The translations under genes and the position numbers were made by a program. From positions 309,580-373,579 of the forward strand of contig BDDD01001805.1 of NCBI GenBank assembly GCA_001972305.1: a stretch of 64,000 nucleotides of DNA. The letters run 5' to 3'. The notes under the pieces are model-generated. The model did not search any database. It had not been told where the DNA came from and saw only the letters and a list, made by a program, of their open reading frames with translations. Below are positions 1 through 10,725 of the stretch, in pieces; positions within the stretch are counted from its first letter, which is position 1; every line of letters begins with the position of its first letter. The stretch comes from Cephalotus follicularis (lineage: Eukaryota; Streptophyta; Magnoliopsida; Oxalidales; Cephalotaceae).

Positions 1-225
1 GACAGTCGGCTGTCATCAGACACCAGCCGACTGTCAAGATAATCCAGTCGACTGTCCAACCTTGACAGCCGACTGGATTCTGCAGATTGCAAACAACTCC
101 AGACCCTGCATTCCAGTTGGCTGCCCATCCTTGGTAGCTAACTGACCATCCAATCCAGTCGACTGTCCAACCCTGACAGCCCACTAAATTCTGCAGAATG
201 CATAAAATTTTAGCCAAACTCAACA
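1..225 (-). repeat. LTR1 of copia array (truncated by window edge)
   Basis: This is the end of the left-most LTR, equivalent to the right third of LTR2 and LTR3. On the minus strand it begins TGTTGAGTTTGG, directly after the purine tract of internal A. It carries the family's U3 repeats of CAGTCGACTG-like motifs. Confidence 0.88.
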
Positions 226-304
226 AATCTCCACCTTGGATCAAAATTTCTCCAACATTCACATCAGCTACCTCACATCCTTCACCTCTGCCATCCCCAA
301 GAGC

Positions 305-1420
305 TTATCTACAACATCCAATTAAGTCCAAGCAAAGCTTGAACTTCATTCCAGGAACCGGTTTAATCCACATATCTGCTGGATTCTCGGTTGTGGCTAT
401 TTTCTGAACCGCAATTTCACCGCCTTCGATAACATCCCGAATGAAGTGATATCTGACACTGATGTGCTTGGTTCTCTCATGAAACATCTGATTCTTACTC
501 AAATGAATGGAACTCTGGCTATCACAATACACCATCGAAACCTTCTGTATCAAACCAAGACTACCAACCAAACCACGCAACCAGATAGCTTCTTTCACTG
601 CCTTAGTCAATGCCATGTATTCCGCCTCCATCGTCGACAATGCCACTGTTGGTTGCAAAGTTGCCTTCCAACTAACCGCACAGCCTGACAAAGTGAAAAC
701 ATATCCCGTGAGGGATCTCCGCTTATCCATGTCACCCACATAATCATAATCCGAATAGCACACAACATCCATGCTAGCAACTCCACCGCTGCCATAGACT
801 AACCCAACATCTGTAGAACCTCTCAAGTACCTCATTATCCATTTCACAGCATCCCAGTGAGCTTCACCTGGATTAACCATATATTTGCTAACCACACTCA
901 CAGCATGTGAAATATCTGGCCTAGTGCACACCATGGCATACATCAGACTACCAACCGCACTAGCATATGGAACACGAGACATGTGCTCCACCTCAACCTC
1001 AGTCTTTGGTGATAGTGAATCTGACAACTTGAAATGTCCAGCCAACGGAGTACTTACTGGTTTAGACTTTTCCATCCCAAACCTCTCAAGCACTCTCTCG
1101 ATATACTTTTCTTGAGATACATATAATCGTCTAGCTTGACGATTCCTTTGAACCTCCATACCCAATATCTTCTTGGCTGCACCCAAATCTTTCATTTCAA
1201 ATTGACTACTAAACTGAACCTTCAATGTGTTGATCTTGAATTTATCCTTCGACGCAATCAACATGTCATCAACATATAACAAAAAATACACAAAAGAACC
1301 ATCCGGGAGTTTCTTCAAGTACACACAGCTATCATACTCACATCGACAATAACTGTTCTTGATCATAAAAGTATCAAACCTTTTATACCACTGTCTCGGA
1401 GATTGCTTCAATCCATACAA
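305..1420 (-). pseudogene. Copia copy A: reverse transcriptase C-terminal half and RNase H
   Basis: Open for 371 codons. It begins at the conserved MYGLKQSPRQWY motif of copia reverse transcriptase. The catalytic YVDD box is intact at about 1265-1276. The RNase H domain follows with EAEY and CDSQS motifs, a HERTKHI motif near the C-terminus, and ends with a stop just inside the purine tract. The usual SDSDYAGD motif is changed to YSDYDYVGD. The upstream part of the same polyprotein is separated by a TAG codon at 1427-1429, so this is not a complete gene. In the element the domain would copy RNA into cDNA inside virus-like particles. It is clearly copia reverse transcriptase; activity is unlikely. 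Confidence 0.9.
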
Positions 1421-1426
1421 GGATTT

Positions 1427-2530
1427 CTACAGTAGGCACACATGATCTTCTTTCCCCAAAAAATGATAACCCTCTGACTGAGACATGTAAATCTGTTCAT
1501 CTAACTCACCATGTAAGAACGCTGTCTTCACATCCAATTGCTCAAGCTCCAAGTCTTGACAAGCAACCATAGCGAGTAACACGCTTATCGAGCTATGTTT
1601 CACAACTGGAGAAAATACTTCATGAAAGTCCACTCCCTCCTTCTGAGTAAAACCCTTAGCTACTAACCATGCCTTGAACCTCTTTGCCTCAACCCCCGGT
1701 ATACCTTCCTTTTTCTTGAACATCCACATACAACCTACAACCCGTTTCCCCTGTGGCAGTTTTACTAACTCCCAACTCTTGTTCTTTTCAAGAGACTGAA
1801 TTTCTTCATTTATAGCAGTTACCCGCTGCACTGATTCTTTGCTTTTCATTGCTTCCTTATAAGTGGACGGTTCCTCTCCTTCAACACTTTCAGCGATTGA
1901 CAAAGCAAAAGCTACCGTGTCCGCATGACTGTATCTCAGTGGTGGTTTAATCTGCCTCCTCTCTCTGCCTCTAGCAATACTATACTGTTGCTCCTGAATT
2001 GCTCCATCTTCATCATGATCTTGCAATTCGATTTGAGTTGACAGACTGGAAGAAGCTTCATCGTACCGTCTCGGAGCTTCTAGACTAAGCTCCACCTGTT
2101 TCTCTACACCAAGGTCTTTCTCACCATTCTCAACAGACTTCTCCTTCTGGTTAACAATAGCAAACTCATCAAAAGTTACATCTCTGCTAATAAGAAATTT
2201 TGACCACTTGGGATCTTCAATGCAACACAACGGATACCCTTTCACCCCATCTACATACCCTAGATATATGCACTTCTTTGCCCTTGGCTCAAGTTTACCA
2301 TCATTCACGTGAGCATAAGCAGGACAGCCAAATACTTTCAAACCAGAATAACCACTCGCGGTACCTGACCATACCTCCTGTGGAGTCTGTAACTCAATGG
2401 CTGTTGATGGAGACCTATTTACCAGGTAAGTTGCTGTATGAACTGCCTCAGCCCAATACTTCTTCGAGAGACCAGCATTAGAAAGCATACGGCGAGCTCT
2501 TTCTAATAACGTTCTATTCATCCGTTCCAC
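1427..2530 (-). pseudogene. Copia copy A: integrase C-terminal part and reverse transcriptase N-terminal part
   Basis: Open for 367 codons. The first part matches the end of the copia integrase (MNRTLLERARRML, WAEAVHTATYLVNRSPS, FGCPAYAHV, YLGYVDGVKGY). An acidic linker follows, then the RT start (WELVKLPQGKRVVGCMWMFK, QLDVKTAFLHGELDEQIYM). It stops at a TAG (1427-1429) exactly before KSLYGLKQ; the same stop is in copy B. Upstream, a CAG-to-TAG change (2540-2542) cuts it off from the integrase core at TPQ*NGV. Confidence 0.9.
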
Positions 2531-2542
2531 AACTCCATTCTA

Positions 2543-3095
2543 TTGTGGTGTTTTACGTATAGTGTGGTGTCTCACTATACCTTCATCTATACCTTCATCC
2601 TTGCAGAACTTGTCAAATTCCTCTGAGCAGTACTCCAAACCATTATGAGTCAGTAGAGTATTTACCACTCTTCCTGTTTTCTTCTCTACCATGATTTTCC
2701 ACTGCCTGAATTTCACAAACGCCTCATCCTTACTCTTCAGAAAATATGTCTAGACCTTTCTAGAGTATTCTTCAATCAACGTCATCAAATACTGGCTTCC
2801 TCCAAGTGACACATGTGAAGAAGGACCCCAAAGATCAGAATGAATATAATCCAAGATACCCTTGGTCTTGTGAATGGTTGTACTGAATTTTATCCTACAC
2901 TGTTTTCCATACACATAATGCTCACAGAAATCTAGTTTCCCCAACTTCACTTCAGCTAGCAAACCCTTCTTGGACAGAATTTGAAACCCTCCCTCACTCA
3001 TATGCCCCAAACGCATATGCCAAAGCCGAGTAGTATCCGCATCTTTATCCCCTGATGAAGAAGCAACTGCTGCAGTACCCAAAACGGTATTCCCC
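2543..3095 (-). pseudogene. Copia copy A: GAG-pre-integrase and integrase core
   Basis: From about 3082 downward the reading shows LWHMRLGHMS (pre-integrase histidines) and the core motif IHSDLWGPSS (first acidic residue). A TAG at 2750-2752 replaces the tryptophan of the KVWTYF motif seen in copy B. The second cysteine of the HHCC zinc site is a tyrosine (CEHY). The core continues in frame below 2750 to PQ*NG. A frameshift near 3095 separates it from the protease. In an active element this enzyme inserts the cDNA into the chromosome; here it is broken at several points. Confidence 0.85.
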
Positions 3096-4264
3096 TACAG
3101 CTGATATAAGCGATCGATTTTTTTCCCTTCATAATTACCAGTGCACCACTAAGTACTTTGATTATCCCATTCTCCCCAGTAAACTTACAACTATGAGAAT
3201 CTAGAACCCCCAAGGAAATCAGGTTTTTCTTCAGCGGCGGAACATGCCAAGCTTCCAAAGTTCTAATCACACCGTCAAATATCTTGATCTGAACTTTCCC
3301 ACATCCGACAACCTTCAATGCATTGTTGTCCCCCAACAGAACTTTCCCCTCCTTGACGTCATAGGTGGCGAACCAATCCCTGTTAGGTGTCATGTGAAAA
3401 GAACATCCCGAATCAAGAATCCAAGTACTGGTGTTATTTACGCTAACAGACATAACTAAATCTGCATCAGCCTCATCCGAACTTTCATGCACTACACCTG
3501 TATTAGCTTCGACTGTATTCCCTTTGGCTATTCTTTTTCCCTTGTATCTAGGACAATCAACTTTCCAGTGCCCAGTTTCATTACAAATAAAGCATCGAGA
3601 ATTCTTATCTCTCGACTTAGACCGTGACTTACCCCTCTTTCCTGATCCTCTCTCCCGGTTCCTGCCTCTAGCCACCAGACCTTCTGCCTGATTCCCCCCC
3701 ATATTTTTTGACACATTTTTCTTCAACTCCCTAGACTGAAAAGCATCCTTTACATCAATGGAGTCTCTACCATATAACATGGTATCCATAAAGTGATCAT
3801 ATGAGGACGGCAACGAACACAGTAAGATCAATGCTTGATCTTCATCATCAATTTTAATATTTGTATTTTTCAAATCATGAATCACCTTATTAAAATTGTC
3901 AATATGCACTTTTACGGACATACCTTCATTCATTCGAAGAGTATACAGGCGTTGTTTGAGATACAACCTGTTTGTGAGTGACTTGGTCATGTTGCGACAC
4001 TCTAGTTTATTCCATAACCCAACCGCTGTAGTCTCATCCACAAATTCAAAGAGAACGTCATCCTCCAGACACAGCCGAATCGATGTATGTGTCCTGTTTA
4101 GGATCCTCTTTTTCTCCGCTTGAGGCATATCCTCAGGTAAACCTTCTTCACCATCTACTGCCCCCCCAAACTTCTTTTTGTATCAGTAGTGCCCGCATCT
4201 TCACACACCATATACTGAAATCGCCTGTTCCATCAAACTTCGCAATATCGAACTTGGTTCACAT
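3096..4264 (-). pseudogene. Copia copy A: gag and aspartic protease
   Basis: Gag of the UBN2/Tnt1 type (LTNRLYLKQRLYTLRMNEG, LLCSLPSSYDHF). An arginine/serine-rich stretch follows, then a CX2CX4HX4C zinc knuckle (CFICNETGHWKVDC, about 3553-3594) and the protease motif WILDSGCSFHMT (about 3400-3420) with the catalytic DSG intact. The natural start is the ATG at 4262-4264 (compare copy B), but the next codon here is TGA. A run of seven C near 4165 (six in copy B) adds a frameshift. From about 4128 downward the frame is open. Gag would form the particle and the zinc knuckle would bind RNA. Confidence 0.9.
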
Positions 4265-4288
4265 CTTGAATTTTGAAGCAAGAACCTC

Positions 4289-4299
4289 ACTCTGATACC
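4289..4299 (-). promoter_or_regulatory. tRNA-Met primer-binding site, copia copy A
   Basis: The minus strand reads TGGTATCAGAG, the standard complement of the 3' end of initiator tRNA-Met used by plant copia elements. It lies two bases inside the LTR2 border and fixes the boundary and the element's orientation. Confidence 0.9.
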
Positions 4300-4301
4300 A
4301 C

Positions 4302-4949
4302 TTGTTGTAACAACTAGCCTTGAAAACTCTAACAACCTAATAGCAAAGTTTAATCAAGCAAACACACAAAAGACAATAAAGATAAATTGACACAAGATTT
4401 ACGTGGTTCGATCAATGTGATCTACGTCCAAGGGCATAGGTGATATGGTTCTTTCACTATGTAAATATGAGATTACAATGAGTTGCTAACAAACCCTTAG
4501 CCCTTGTTACACCCAAAAAGACCCACTCTCTAGTGCAAAATCGGCTGACGGCTGATATCTCTCATGTTGTTCTCTTACTTTTAACCTAAGGAAAACTTCC
4601 CTATTTATACAAGTCGCTGAGCAGTCGGCTGGACATAAAATCTAGTCGACTGTCTCCCCAAAGCAGTTGACTGTCTCCCGAGACAGCTGACTATTTTTGT
4701 TACACGGATTTCCCAAGTCGCGTCGACAGTCGGCTGTCATCAGACACCAGCAGATTGTCAAGATAATCCAGTCGCCCGTCCAACCTTGACAGCCGACTGG
4801 ATTCTGCAGATTGCAAACAACTCCAGACCCTACATTCCAGTTAGCTGCCCATACTTGGCAGCTGATTGCCCATCTAATCCAGTTGACTGTCCAACCCTGA
4901 CATCCGACTGGATTCTGCAGAATGCAGAAAATTTTAGCCAAACTCAACA
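4302..4949 (-). repeat. LTR2, the shared central LTR of the copia array (648 bp)
   Basis: The plus strand begins tgttgtaacaac and ends agccaaactcaaca, so the minus strand has TGTTG...CAACA ends. It serves as 5' LTR of copy A (primer site at its left) and 3' LTR of copy B (purine tract at its right). A TATA box (TATAAATAG, minus strand) lies at about 4601-4610. Upstream of the box, U3 carries many CAGTCGACTG or CAGCCGACTGG motifs and the phrase 'gactggattctgcag' at two places. Confidence 0.9.
4601..4610 (-). promoter_or_regulatory. Predicted TATA box of LTR2
   Basis: The minus strand reads GTATAAATAG, followed by a plausible leader. The same box lies at about 9256-9265 in LTR3, so it is conserved in the family. 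Confidence 0.65.
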
Positions 4950-5028
4950 AATCTCTACCTTGGATCAAATTTTCTCCAACGTTCACATCTCCTACTTCAC
5001 TTCCTTCACCTCTGCCATCCGCAAGAGC

Positions 5029-5919
5029 TTATCTACAACATCCAATTAAGCCCAACCAAAGCTTGAACTTCATTCCAGGAACCGGTTTAGTCAACATATC
5101 TGTTGGATTCTCGGCTGTGGCTATTTTCTGAACCGCAATTTTACCCCCTTCGATAACATCCCGAATGAAGTGATTTCTGACATTGATGTGCTTGGTTCTC
5201 TCATGAAACATCTGATTCTCACTCAAATTAATGGCACTCTGGCTATCAAAATACATCGTCGAAACCTGCTGTATCAAACCGAGACTACCAACCAAACCAC
5301 GCAACCAGATAGCTTCTTTCACTGCCTCAGTCAATGTCATGTATTCCACCTCTGTCGTCGACAAGGCCACTGTTGGTTGTAAATTTGCCTTCCAACTAAC
5401 CGCACAGTCTGTCAAAGTGAAAACATATCCCGTGAGCGATCTCCGCTTATCCATGTCACCCGCATAATCAGAATCGGAATAGCCCACAACATCCATGCTA
5501 GCAACTCCACCACTGCCATAGACTAACCCAACATCTGCAGAACCTCTCAAGTACCTCATTATCCATTTCACAGCATCCCAGTGAGCTTCACCTAGATTAA
5601 TCATATATCTGCTAACCACACTCACAACATGTAAAATATCTGGCCTAGTGCACACCATGGCATACATCAGACTACCAACCGTACTAGCACATGAAACACG
5701 AGACATGTGCTCCACCTCAACCTCAGTCTTCGGTGATAGTGAATCTGACAACTTGAAATGTCCAGCCAACGGAGTACTTACTGGTGTAGACTTTTCCATC
5801 CCAAACCTCTCAAGCACTTTCTCGATATAATTTTCTTGAGATACATATAATTGTCTAGCTTGACGATTCCTTTGAATATCCATACCCAATATCTTCTTGG
5901 CTGTACCCAAATCTTTCAT
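5029..5919 (-). pseudogene. Copia copy B: RNase H and end of reverse transcriptase
   Basis: Open for 296 codons, from MKDLGTAKKILGMDIQRNRQ through the RNase H motifs SDSDYAGDMDKRRS, ALSTTEVEY (the expected EAEY is EVEY) and DSQSAINLSENQMFHERTKH to the C-terminal stop at the same position as in copy A. A stop at about 5938 separates it from the YVDD region. This copy keeps the canonical SDSDYAGD that copy A has lost. Confidence 0.9.
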
Positions 5920-5937
5920 TTCAAATTCACTACTTAA

Positions 5938-6144
5938 CTAAACCTTCAATGTGTTGATCTTGAATTTATCTTTCGACGCAATCAACATGCCATCAACATA
6001 TAACAAAAGATACACAAAAAAACCATCCGGGAGTTTCTTCAAGTACACACAGCTATCATACTCACATCGACAATAACTGTTCTTAATCATAAAAGTATCA
6101 AACATTTTATACCACTGTCTAGGAGATTGCTTCAATCCATACAA
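5938..6144 (-). pseudogene. Copia copy B: reverse transcriptase palm fragment with YVDG
   Basis: Sixty-eight codons starting at MYGLKQSPRQWY. The catalytic YVDD box is changed to YVDG (about 5989-6000), removing one metal-binding aspartate, so polymerase activity is not expected. The same upstream TAG as in copy A lies at 6151-6153. Confidence 0.87.
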
Positions 6145-6153
6145 GGATTTCTA

Positions 6154-6969
6154 CAGTAGGCACACATGATTTTCTTTCCCCGAAAAATGATAACCCTCTG
6201 GCTGACACATGTAAATTTGTTCATCTAACTCACCATGTAAGATCGCTGTCTTGACATCCAATTGCTCAAGCTCCAAGTTTTGACAAGCAACCATAGCGAG
6301 TAACACGCGTATCTAGCTATGTTTCACAACTGGAGAAAATACTTCATGAAAGTCCACTCCCTCCTTCTGAGTAAAACCCTTAGCTACTAACCATGCCTTG
6401 AATCTCTTTGCCTCAATCCCCGGTCTACCGTCCTTTTTCTTGAAGATCCACTTACAACCTACAACCTGTTTCCCTTTTGGAAGCTTTACTAACTCTCAAG
6501 TCTTGTTCTTTTCAAGAGACTGAATTTCTTCATTCGTAGCAGTTACCTACTCCGCTGATTCTTTGCTTTTCACTGCTTCCTTATAAGTGGACAGTTCCTC
6601 ACCTTCAACACTTTCAGCGACTGACAAAGCAAAAGCTACCATGTCTGCATGACTGTATCTCAGTGGTGATCTAATCTGCCTCCTCTCTCTGCCTCTAGCA
6701 ATACTGTACTGTTGCTCCTGAATTGCTCCATCTTCATCATGATCTTGCAATTCGATTTGAGTTGACTGACTGGAAGAAGCTTCATCTTCCCTTCTCAGAG
6801 TTTCTAGACTAAGCTCCACATGTTTCTCTACACAAAGGTCTTTCTCACCATTCTCAACAGAATTCTCCTTCTGGTTGACAATAGCAGACTCATCAAAAGT
6901 CACATCTCTTCTAATAAGAAATTTTGGCGACTTGGGATCTTCAATGCACCACAAACGATACCCTTTCAC
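6154..6969 (-). pseudogene. Copia copy B: RT N-terminal part and integrase-RT linker
   Basis: From 6969 down to 6547 the acidic linker is open (KGYRLWCIEDPKSPKFL, RGRERRQIRSPLRYSHADM) and parallels copy A. Below 6547 the RT start (WELVKLP..., AFLHGELDEQIYM equivalents) is still readable but carries several stops and frame changes. It is coding-derived but broken. Confidence 0.8.
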
Positions 6970-7011
6970 CCCATCTGCATACCCTAGAAATATGCGTTTA
7001 TTTGCCCTCGG

Positions 7012-7691
7012 CTAAGGTTTACCATCATTCACGTGAGCATAAGCAGGACAACCAAATGCATTCAAACCAGAATAATCACCCGCGGTACCTGACCATACCT
7101 CATGTGGAGTCTGTAACTCAATGGCTATTGATGGAGACCTATTTACCACGTAAGCTGATGTATGAACTGCCTCAGCCCAATACTTCTTCGAGAGATCAGC
7201 ATTAGAAAGCATGTAGCGAGCTCTTTCTAATAACGTTCTATTCATCAGTTCCGCAACTCCATTCTGTTGTGGTGTTTTCTGTATAGTGTATGTCTCACTA
7301 CACCTTCATCCTTGCAAAACTTGTCAAATTCCCCCGAGCAGTACTCCAAACCATTGTCAGTCCGTAGAGTTTTGACCACTCTTCCTGTTTTCTTCTCTAC
7401 CATAGTTTTTAACTGCTTGAACTTGACAAACGCCTCATTCTTACTCTCCAGAAAATATGTCCAGACCTTTCTAAAGTAGTCATCAATCAAGGTCATCAAA
7501 TACCGGCTTCCTCCAAGTAACACCTGTGAAGAGGGACCCCAAAGATCAGAATGAATATAATCCAAGATACCCTTGGTCTTGCGAATGGCTGTACTGAATT
7601 TTACCCTACACTATTTTCCACACACACAATGCTCACAGAAATCTAGTTTTTCCAACTTCACTTCATCTAGCAAACCCTTCTTGGACAAAAT
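7012..7691 (-). pseudogene. Copia copy B: integrase
   Basis: Two open pieces. Positions 7245-7565 hold the core, with IHSDLWGPSSQ, KVWTYFLESKNEAFVKFK and the second acidic motif LRTDNGLEYCSGEF. Positions 7012-7245 hold MNRTLLERARYMLSN, YWAEAVHTSAYVVNRSPS and FGCPAYAHVNDG. Near 7290 a two-base loss relative to copy A shifts the frame ahead of TPQQNG. The pre-integrase zinc region lies at 7566-7691 and is also disturbed. Confidence 0.87.
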
Positions 7692-8204
7692 TTACAACCC
7701 TCTGTCACTCATATGCCCCAGACGCATATGCCAAAGCCGAGTAGTATCCGCATCTTTATTCCCTGATGAAGAAGCAACTGCTGCAGTACCCAACACGGTA
7801 TTCCCCTGCAGCTGATATAAGCCATAGATCTTCTTTCCCTTCATAATTACCAGTGAACCCCTAAGTACTTTGATTATCCCATTCTCCCCGGTGTACTTGC
7901 AACCATGAGAATCTAGAACCCCCAAGGAAATCAGGTTTTTCTTCATCCTCGAAACATGCCAAGCTTCCAACGTTCTAATCACACCGTCAAACATCTTGAT
8001 CTGAACTTTCCCACATCCGACAACCTTCAATGCATTGTTGTCCCCCAACAGAATGTTCCCCTCCATGACGTCATAGGTGGGGAACCGATCCCTGTTAGGT
8101 GTCATATGAAAAGAACATCCCGAATCAAGAATCAAACTACTTTTGTTATTTACGCTAACAGACAGAACTAAATCTGTATCAGCCTCATCCGAACTTTCAT
8201 GCAC
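7692..8204 (-). pseudogene. Copia copy B: aspartic protease and pre-integrase
   Basis: Open for 170 codons. It contains LILDSGCSFHMTPNRD (catalytic DSG near 8120), VGCGKVQIKMFDG, NLISLGVLDSHGC and LWHMRLGHMSDRG. The frame continues past the point where copy A is frameshifted (near 3095), so each copy preserves sections the other has lost. Confidence 0.88.
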
Positions 8205-8919
8205 TATACCTGTATTAGCTTCAACTGTATTCCCTTTGGCTATTCCTCTTCCCTTGTATCTAAGCTCTCGACTCAGACCGTGACTTACCTCTTTTTCCTG
8301 ATCCTCTCTTCCGGTTCCTACCTCTAGCCACCAGACCTTCTGCCTGATTCTCCCCCATATTTTTTGACACTTTTTTCTTCAATTCCCTAGACTAAAAAGC
8401 ATCCTTTACATCAATGGAGTCTCTACTATATAACATAGTAGCCGCAAAGTGATCGTATGAGGACGGCAACGAACATAGTAAGATCAATGCTTGAGCTTCA
8501 TCATCAATTTTAATATTTGTATTTTTCAAATCATGAATCACCTTATTGAAATTGTCAATTTGCTGTTTTACGGATATACCTTCCTTCATTCAAAGAGTAT
8601 ACAGGCGTTGTTTGAGATACAACCTGTTTGTGAGTGACTTGGTCATGTAGCGACTCTCCAGTTTATTCCATAACCCAACCGCTGTAGGGTCATCCACAAA
8701 TTCACGAAGAACGTCATCCTCCAGACACAGCTGAATCGATGTATGTGCCCTGTTTAGGATCCTCTTTTTCTCCGCCTGAGGCATATCCTCAGGTAAACCT
8801 TATTCACCATCTACTGCCCCCCAAACTTCTTGTTGTATCAGTAGTGCCTGCATCTTCACATGCCACATGCTGAAATCCCCTGTTCCATCAAAATTCGCAA
8901 TATCGAACTTGGTTGACAT
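8205..8919 (-). pseudogene. Copia copy B: gag, zinc knuckle deleted
   Basis: The gag start ATG is at 8917-8919 (MSTKFDIANFDGTGDFSMW). A TAA near 8804 replaces a glutamate codon seen in copy A. Open pieces follow at 8590-8784 and 8392-8589. Near 8262 about 57 bp present in copy A are missing, which removes the CX2CX4HX4C zinc knuckle. The gag is therefore both truncated and without its nucleic-acid binding motif. Confidence 0.87.
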
Positions 8920-8957
8920 CTTGAATTCCGAAGCAAGAACCTCGCTCTGATACCACT

Positions 8958-9604
8958 TGTTGTAACAACTAGCCTCGAAAACTCTAACAACATAATAGCA
9001 GAATTTAATCAAGCAAACACACACAAGACAATAAAGATAAAACGACACAAGATTTACGTGGTTAGATCAATATGATCTACGTCCACGGGCAGAGGTGATA
9101 TGGTTCTTTCACTATGTAAATATGAGATTATAATGAGTTGCTTACAAACCCTTAGCCCTTGTTACACCCAGAAAGACCCACTCTCTAGTACAAAATCGGC
9201 TGACGGCTGATATCTCTCATGTTGCTCTCTTACTTTTGACCTAAGGAAAACTTTCCTATTTATACAAGTCGCTGGGCAGTCAGCTGGACATAAAATCCAG
9301 TCGATTGTCTTCCCAAAGCAGTCGACTGTCTCCCGAGGCAGATGACTATTTTTGTCAAACGGATTTCCCAAGTCGCGTCGACAGTCGGTTGTCATCAGAC
9401 ACCAGCCGACTGTCAAGATAATCCAGTCGATTGTCCAACCTTAACAGCCGACTGGATTCTGCAGATTGCAAACAGCTCCAGAACTTGCATTCCAGTTGGC
9501 TGTCCATCTTTGACAGTTGACTGCCCATCCAATCCAGTCGACTGTCCAACCCTGACAGCCGACTGGATTCTGCAGAATGCAGAAAATTTTAGCCAAACTC
9601 AACA
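8958..9604 (-). repeat. LTR3, right-hand (5') LTR of the copia array (647 bp)
   Basis: Same ends and layout as LTR2 (tgttgtaacaac...actcaaca). The primer-binding site of copy B (minus-strand TGGTATCAGAG) lies at 8945-8955, two bases inside the border. The TATA box is at about 9256-9265 and the CAGTCGACTG-like U3 repeats are at about 9275-9560. Confidence 0.9.
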
Positions 9605-10236
9605 TCTACGTTAGAGGATCAAATTTACTGGAGGAAGATTGGTTCCAAATTCACTTTCAAAGCTGCTTGGGATGCCATCAGAGAGAGGAACCCAATCTTC
9701 CCATGGTCAGCAGTGGTGTGGTACAAGAATAGCAGGCATTTGCTTTGTTAATGGCTTACTTGTCATCATGCCCATATAACATTGGACAAGTTGTTTAGCT
9801 TTGGCATTGTAAAATCCTCTTCTAGTTCTCTAGCCTATTATGGTCTGGAAAGCATGGAGCACCGTTTTGTATGAGTGTCACTATTCTCGATTTATCTTGA
9901 GGAAAACCTTGCAGAAGTGTAACGTTGCTTATATTCAGTAGGATTGGAGTCGATGGATTTCTTGGTTCTCCAATACTACAACCTCACACTCTTCCTCTAA
10001 TTGGATATGTAAACCAGCCATGGCTGCATCTATATACCATATCTGGTGCGAGAAAGGGAGGAGAATACGTCAGAACAACTACATAGATACAAACTAGATC
10101 TCTCTAAAGATTGCTAAGGATGTCTCTAGAAGAGTGATGGCTATTGCCACTTTAGTGGAGGACTATCCACACAACAGATTCCTTTGTGACAATTGGGGCA
10201 TCAATGGAAGTATTATTTCCTTGTCATAAGGCTTGA
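9605..10236 (+). pseudogene. LINE (non-LTR retrotransposon) ORF2 tail: zf-RVT domain and C-terminus
   Basis: Reading plus-strand frames, the sequence gives KFTFKAAWDAIRERN, PWSAVVWYKN, GLESMEHRF, YECHYSRFILRKTLQK, YHIWCEKGRRIRQ and VEDYPHNRFLCDNWGI. This is the order typical of the zinc-binding domain and C-terminus of plant L1-type reverse transcriptases (PF13966-like). Several stops and frame changes show it is dead. The 5' part is not seen; the copia array lies immediately to the left and has split it. No clear poly(A) tail is visible downstream. Confidence 0.72.
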
Positions 10237-10725
10237 TGTTGTTGCTTCTCCAAAGCTAACTTGTTCTTGTATTATAACAGAATGGGTACATTGTTTTATG
10301 ATTTATTGAATTTAGCTAAAGTCTTAGAAAATAGGCTGTGTGGTCTGTGTGTTGGTTTGTATGACTCAATTGATTTGCAGGAAGCATGCTTAGTCCATCA
10401 TCTGGTTGGCTATAGGACTCAAATTGGGTTGTTGTTCTAGTGGCCTATGCGTGTGGGTAATTGGTGTGCTCTTGGAAAGTTTTCTGTAGTTGTCCACATG
10501 ATTGTCCAGATGGTTGTCAAGATGCTGATGTACAGTGAGAGAATGGATTGAAGTCCATTTGCATACCAGTTGTGGTCTGCAAACATGATCAATAGTTTTA
10601 TTGGTCTCGTAGTTAAACATTCGTTCGATTTGATATCCTGTATAGTTCTAGTCAGCGGAGTAACTGACACCTGTTTTGTGTGAGGGGCAAGTCTAAAAAC
10701 CCCTCTAGTTTTCTTTAATTATAGA
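10237..10725. other. No gene recognised
   Basis: Possibly LINE 3' non-coding sequence and unrelated flank. No coding match and no terminal repeats seen. Confidence 0.5.

Larger units (their letters stand above)
1..9604 (-). mobile_element. Tandem Tork-type Ty1/copia array: LTR-internal-LTR-internal-LTR
   Basis: Two head-to-tail copies of one copia family share a central LTR. LTR1 (3' portion, 1-225) is followed by internal A (226-4301), LTR2 (4302-4949), internal B (4950-8957) and LTR3 (8958-9604). Each internal region runs on the minus strand from a tRNA-Met-type primer-binding site at its right edge to a purine-rich tract at its left edge (complement of 226-240 and of the same position in B). 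The gag start and the Tnt1-like gag/pol order place it in the Tork group. The right flank reads 'tctac'; the left end lies outside the window, so the target duplication cannot be checked. By eye, LTR2 and LTR3 differ at about 20 places in their first 335 bases, so this is not a very recent insertion. The array interrupts a LINE. Confidence 0.9.

Noticed and set aside
4642-4986. 114-codon frame in the copia LTR with repeated NPVGCQGWT-like phrases
   Set aside because: It arises from the LTR's U3 repeats, is found in all LTR copies and overlaps promoter sequence.
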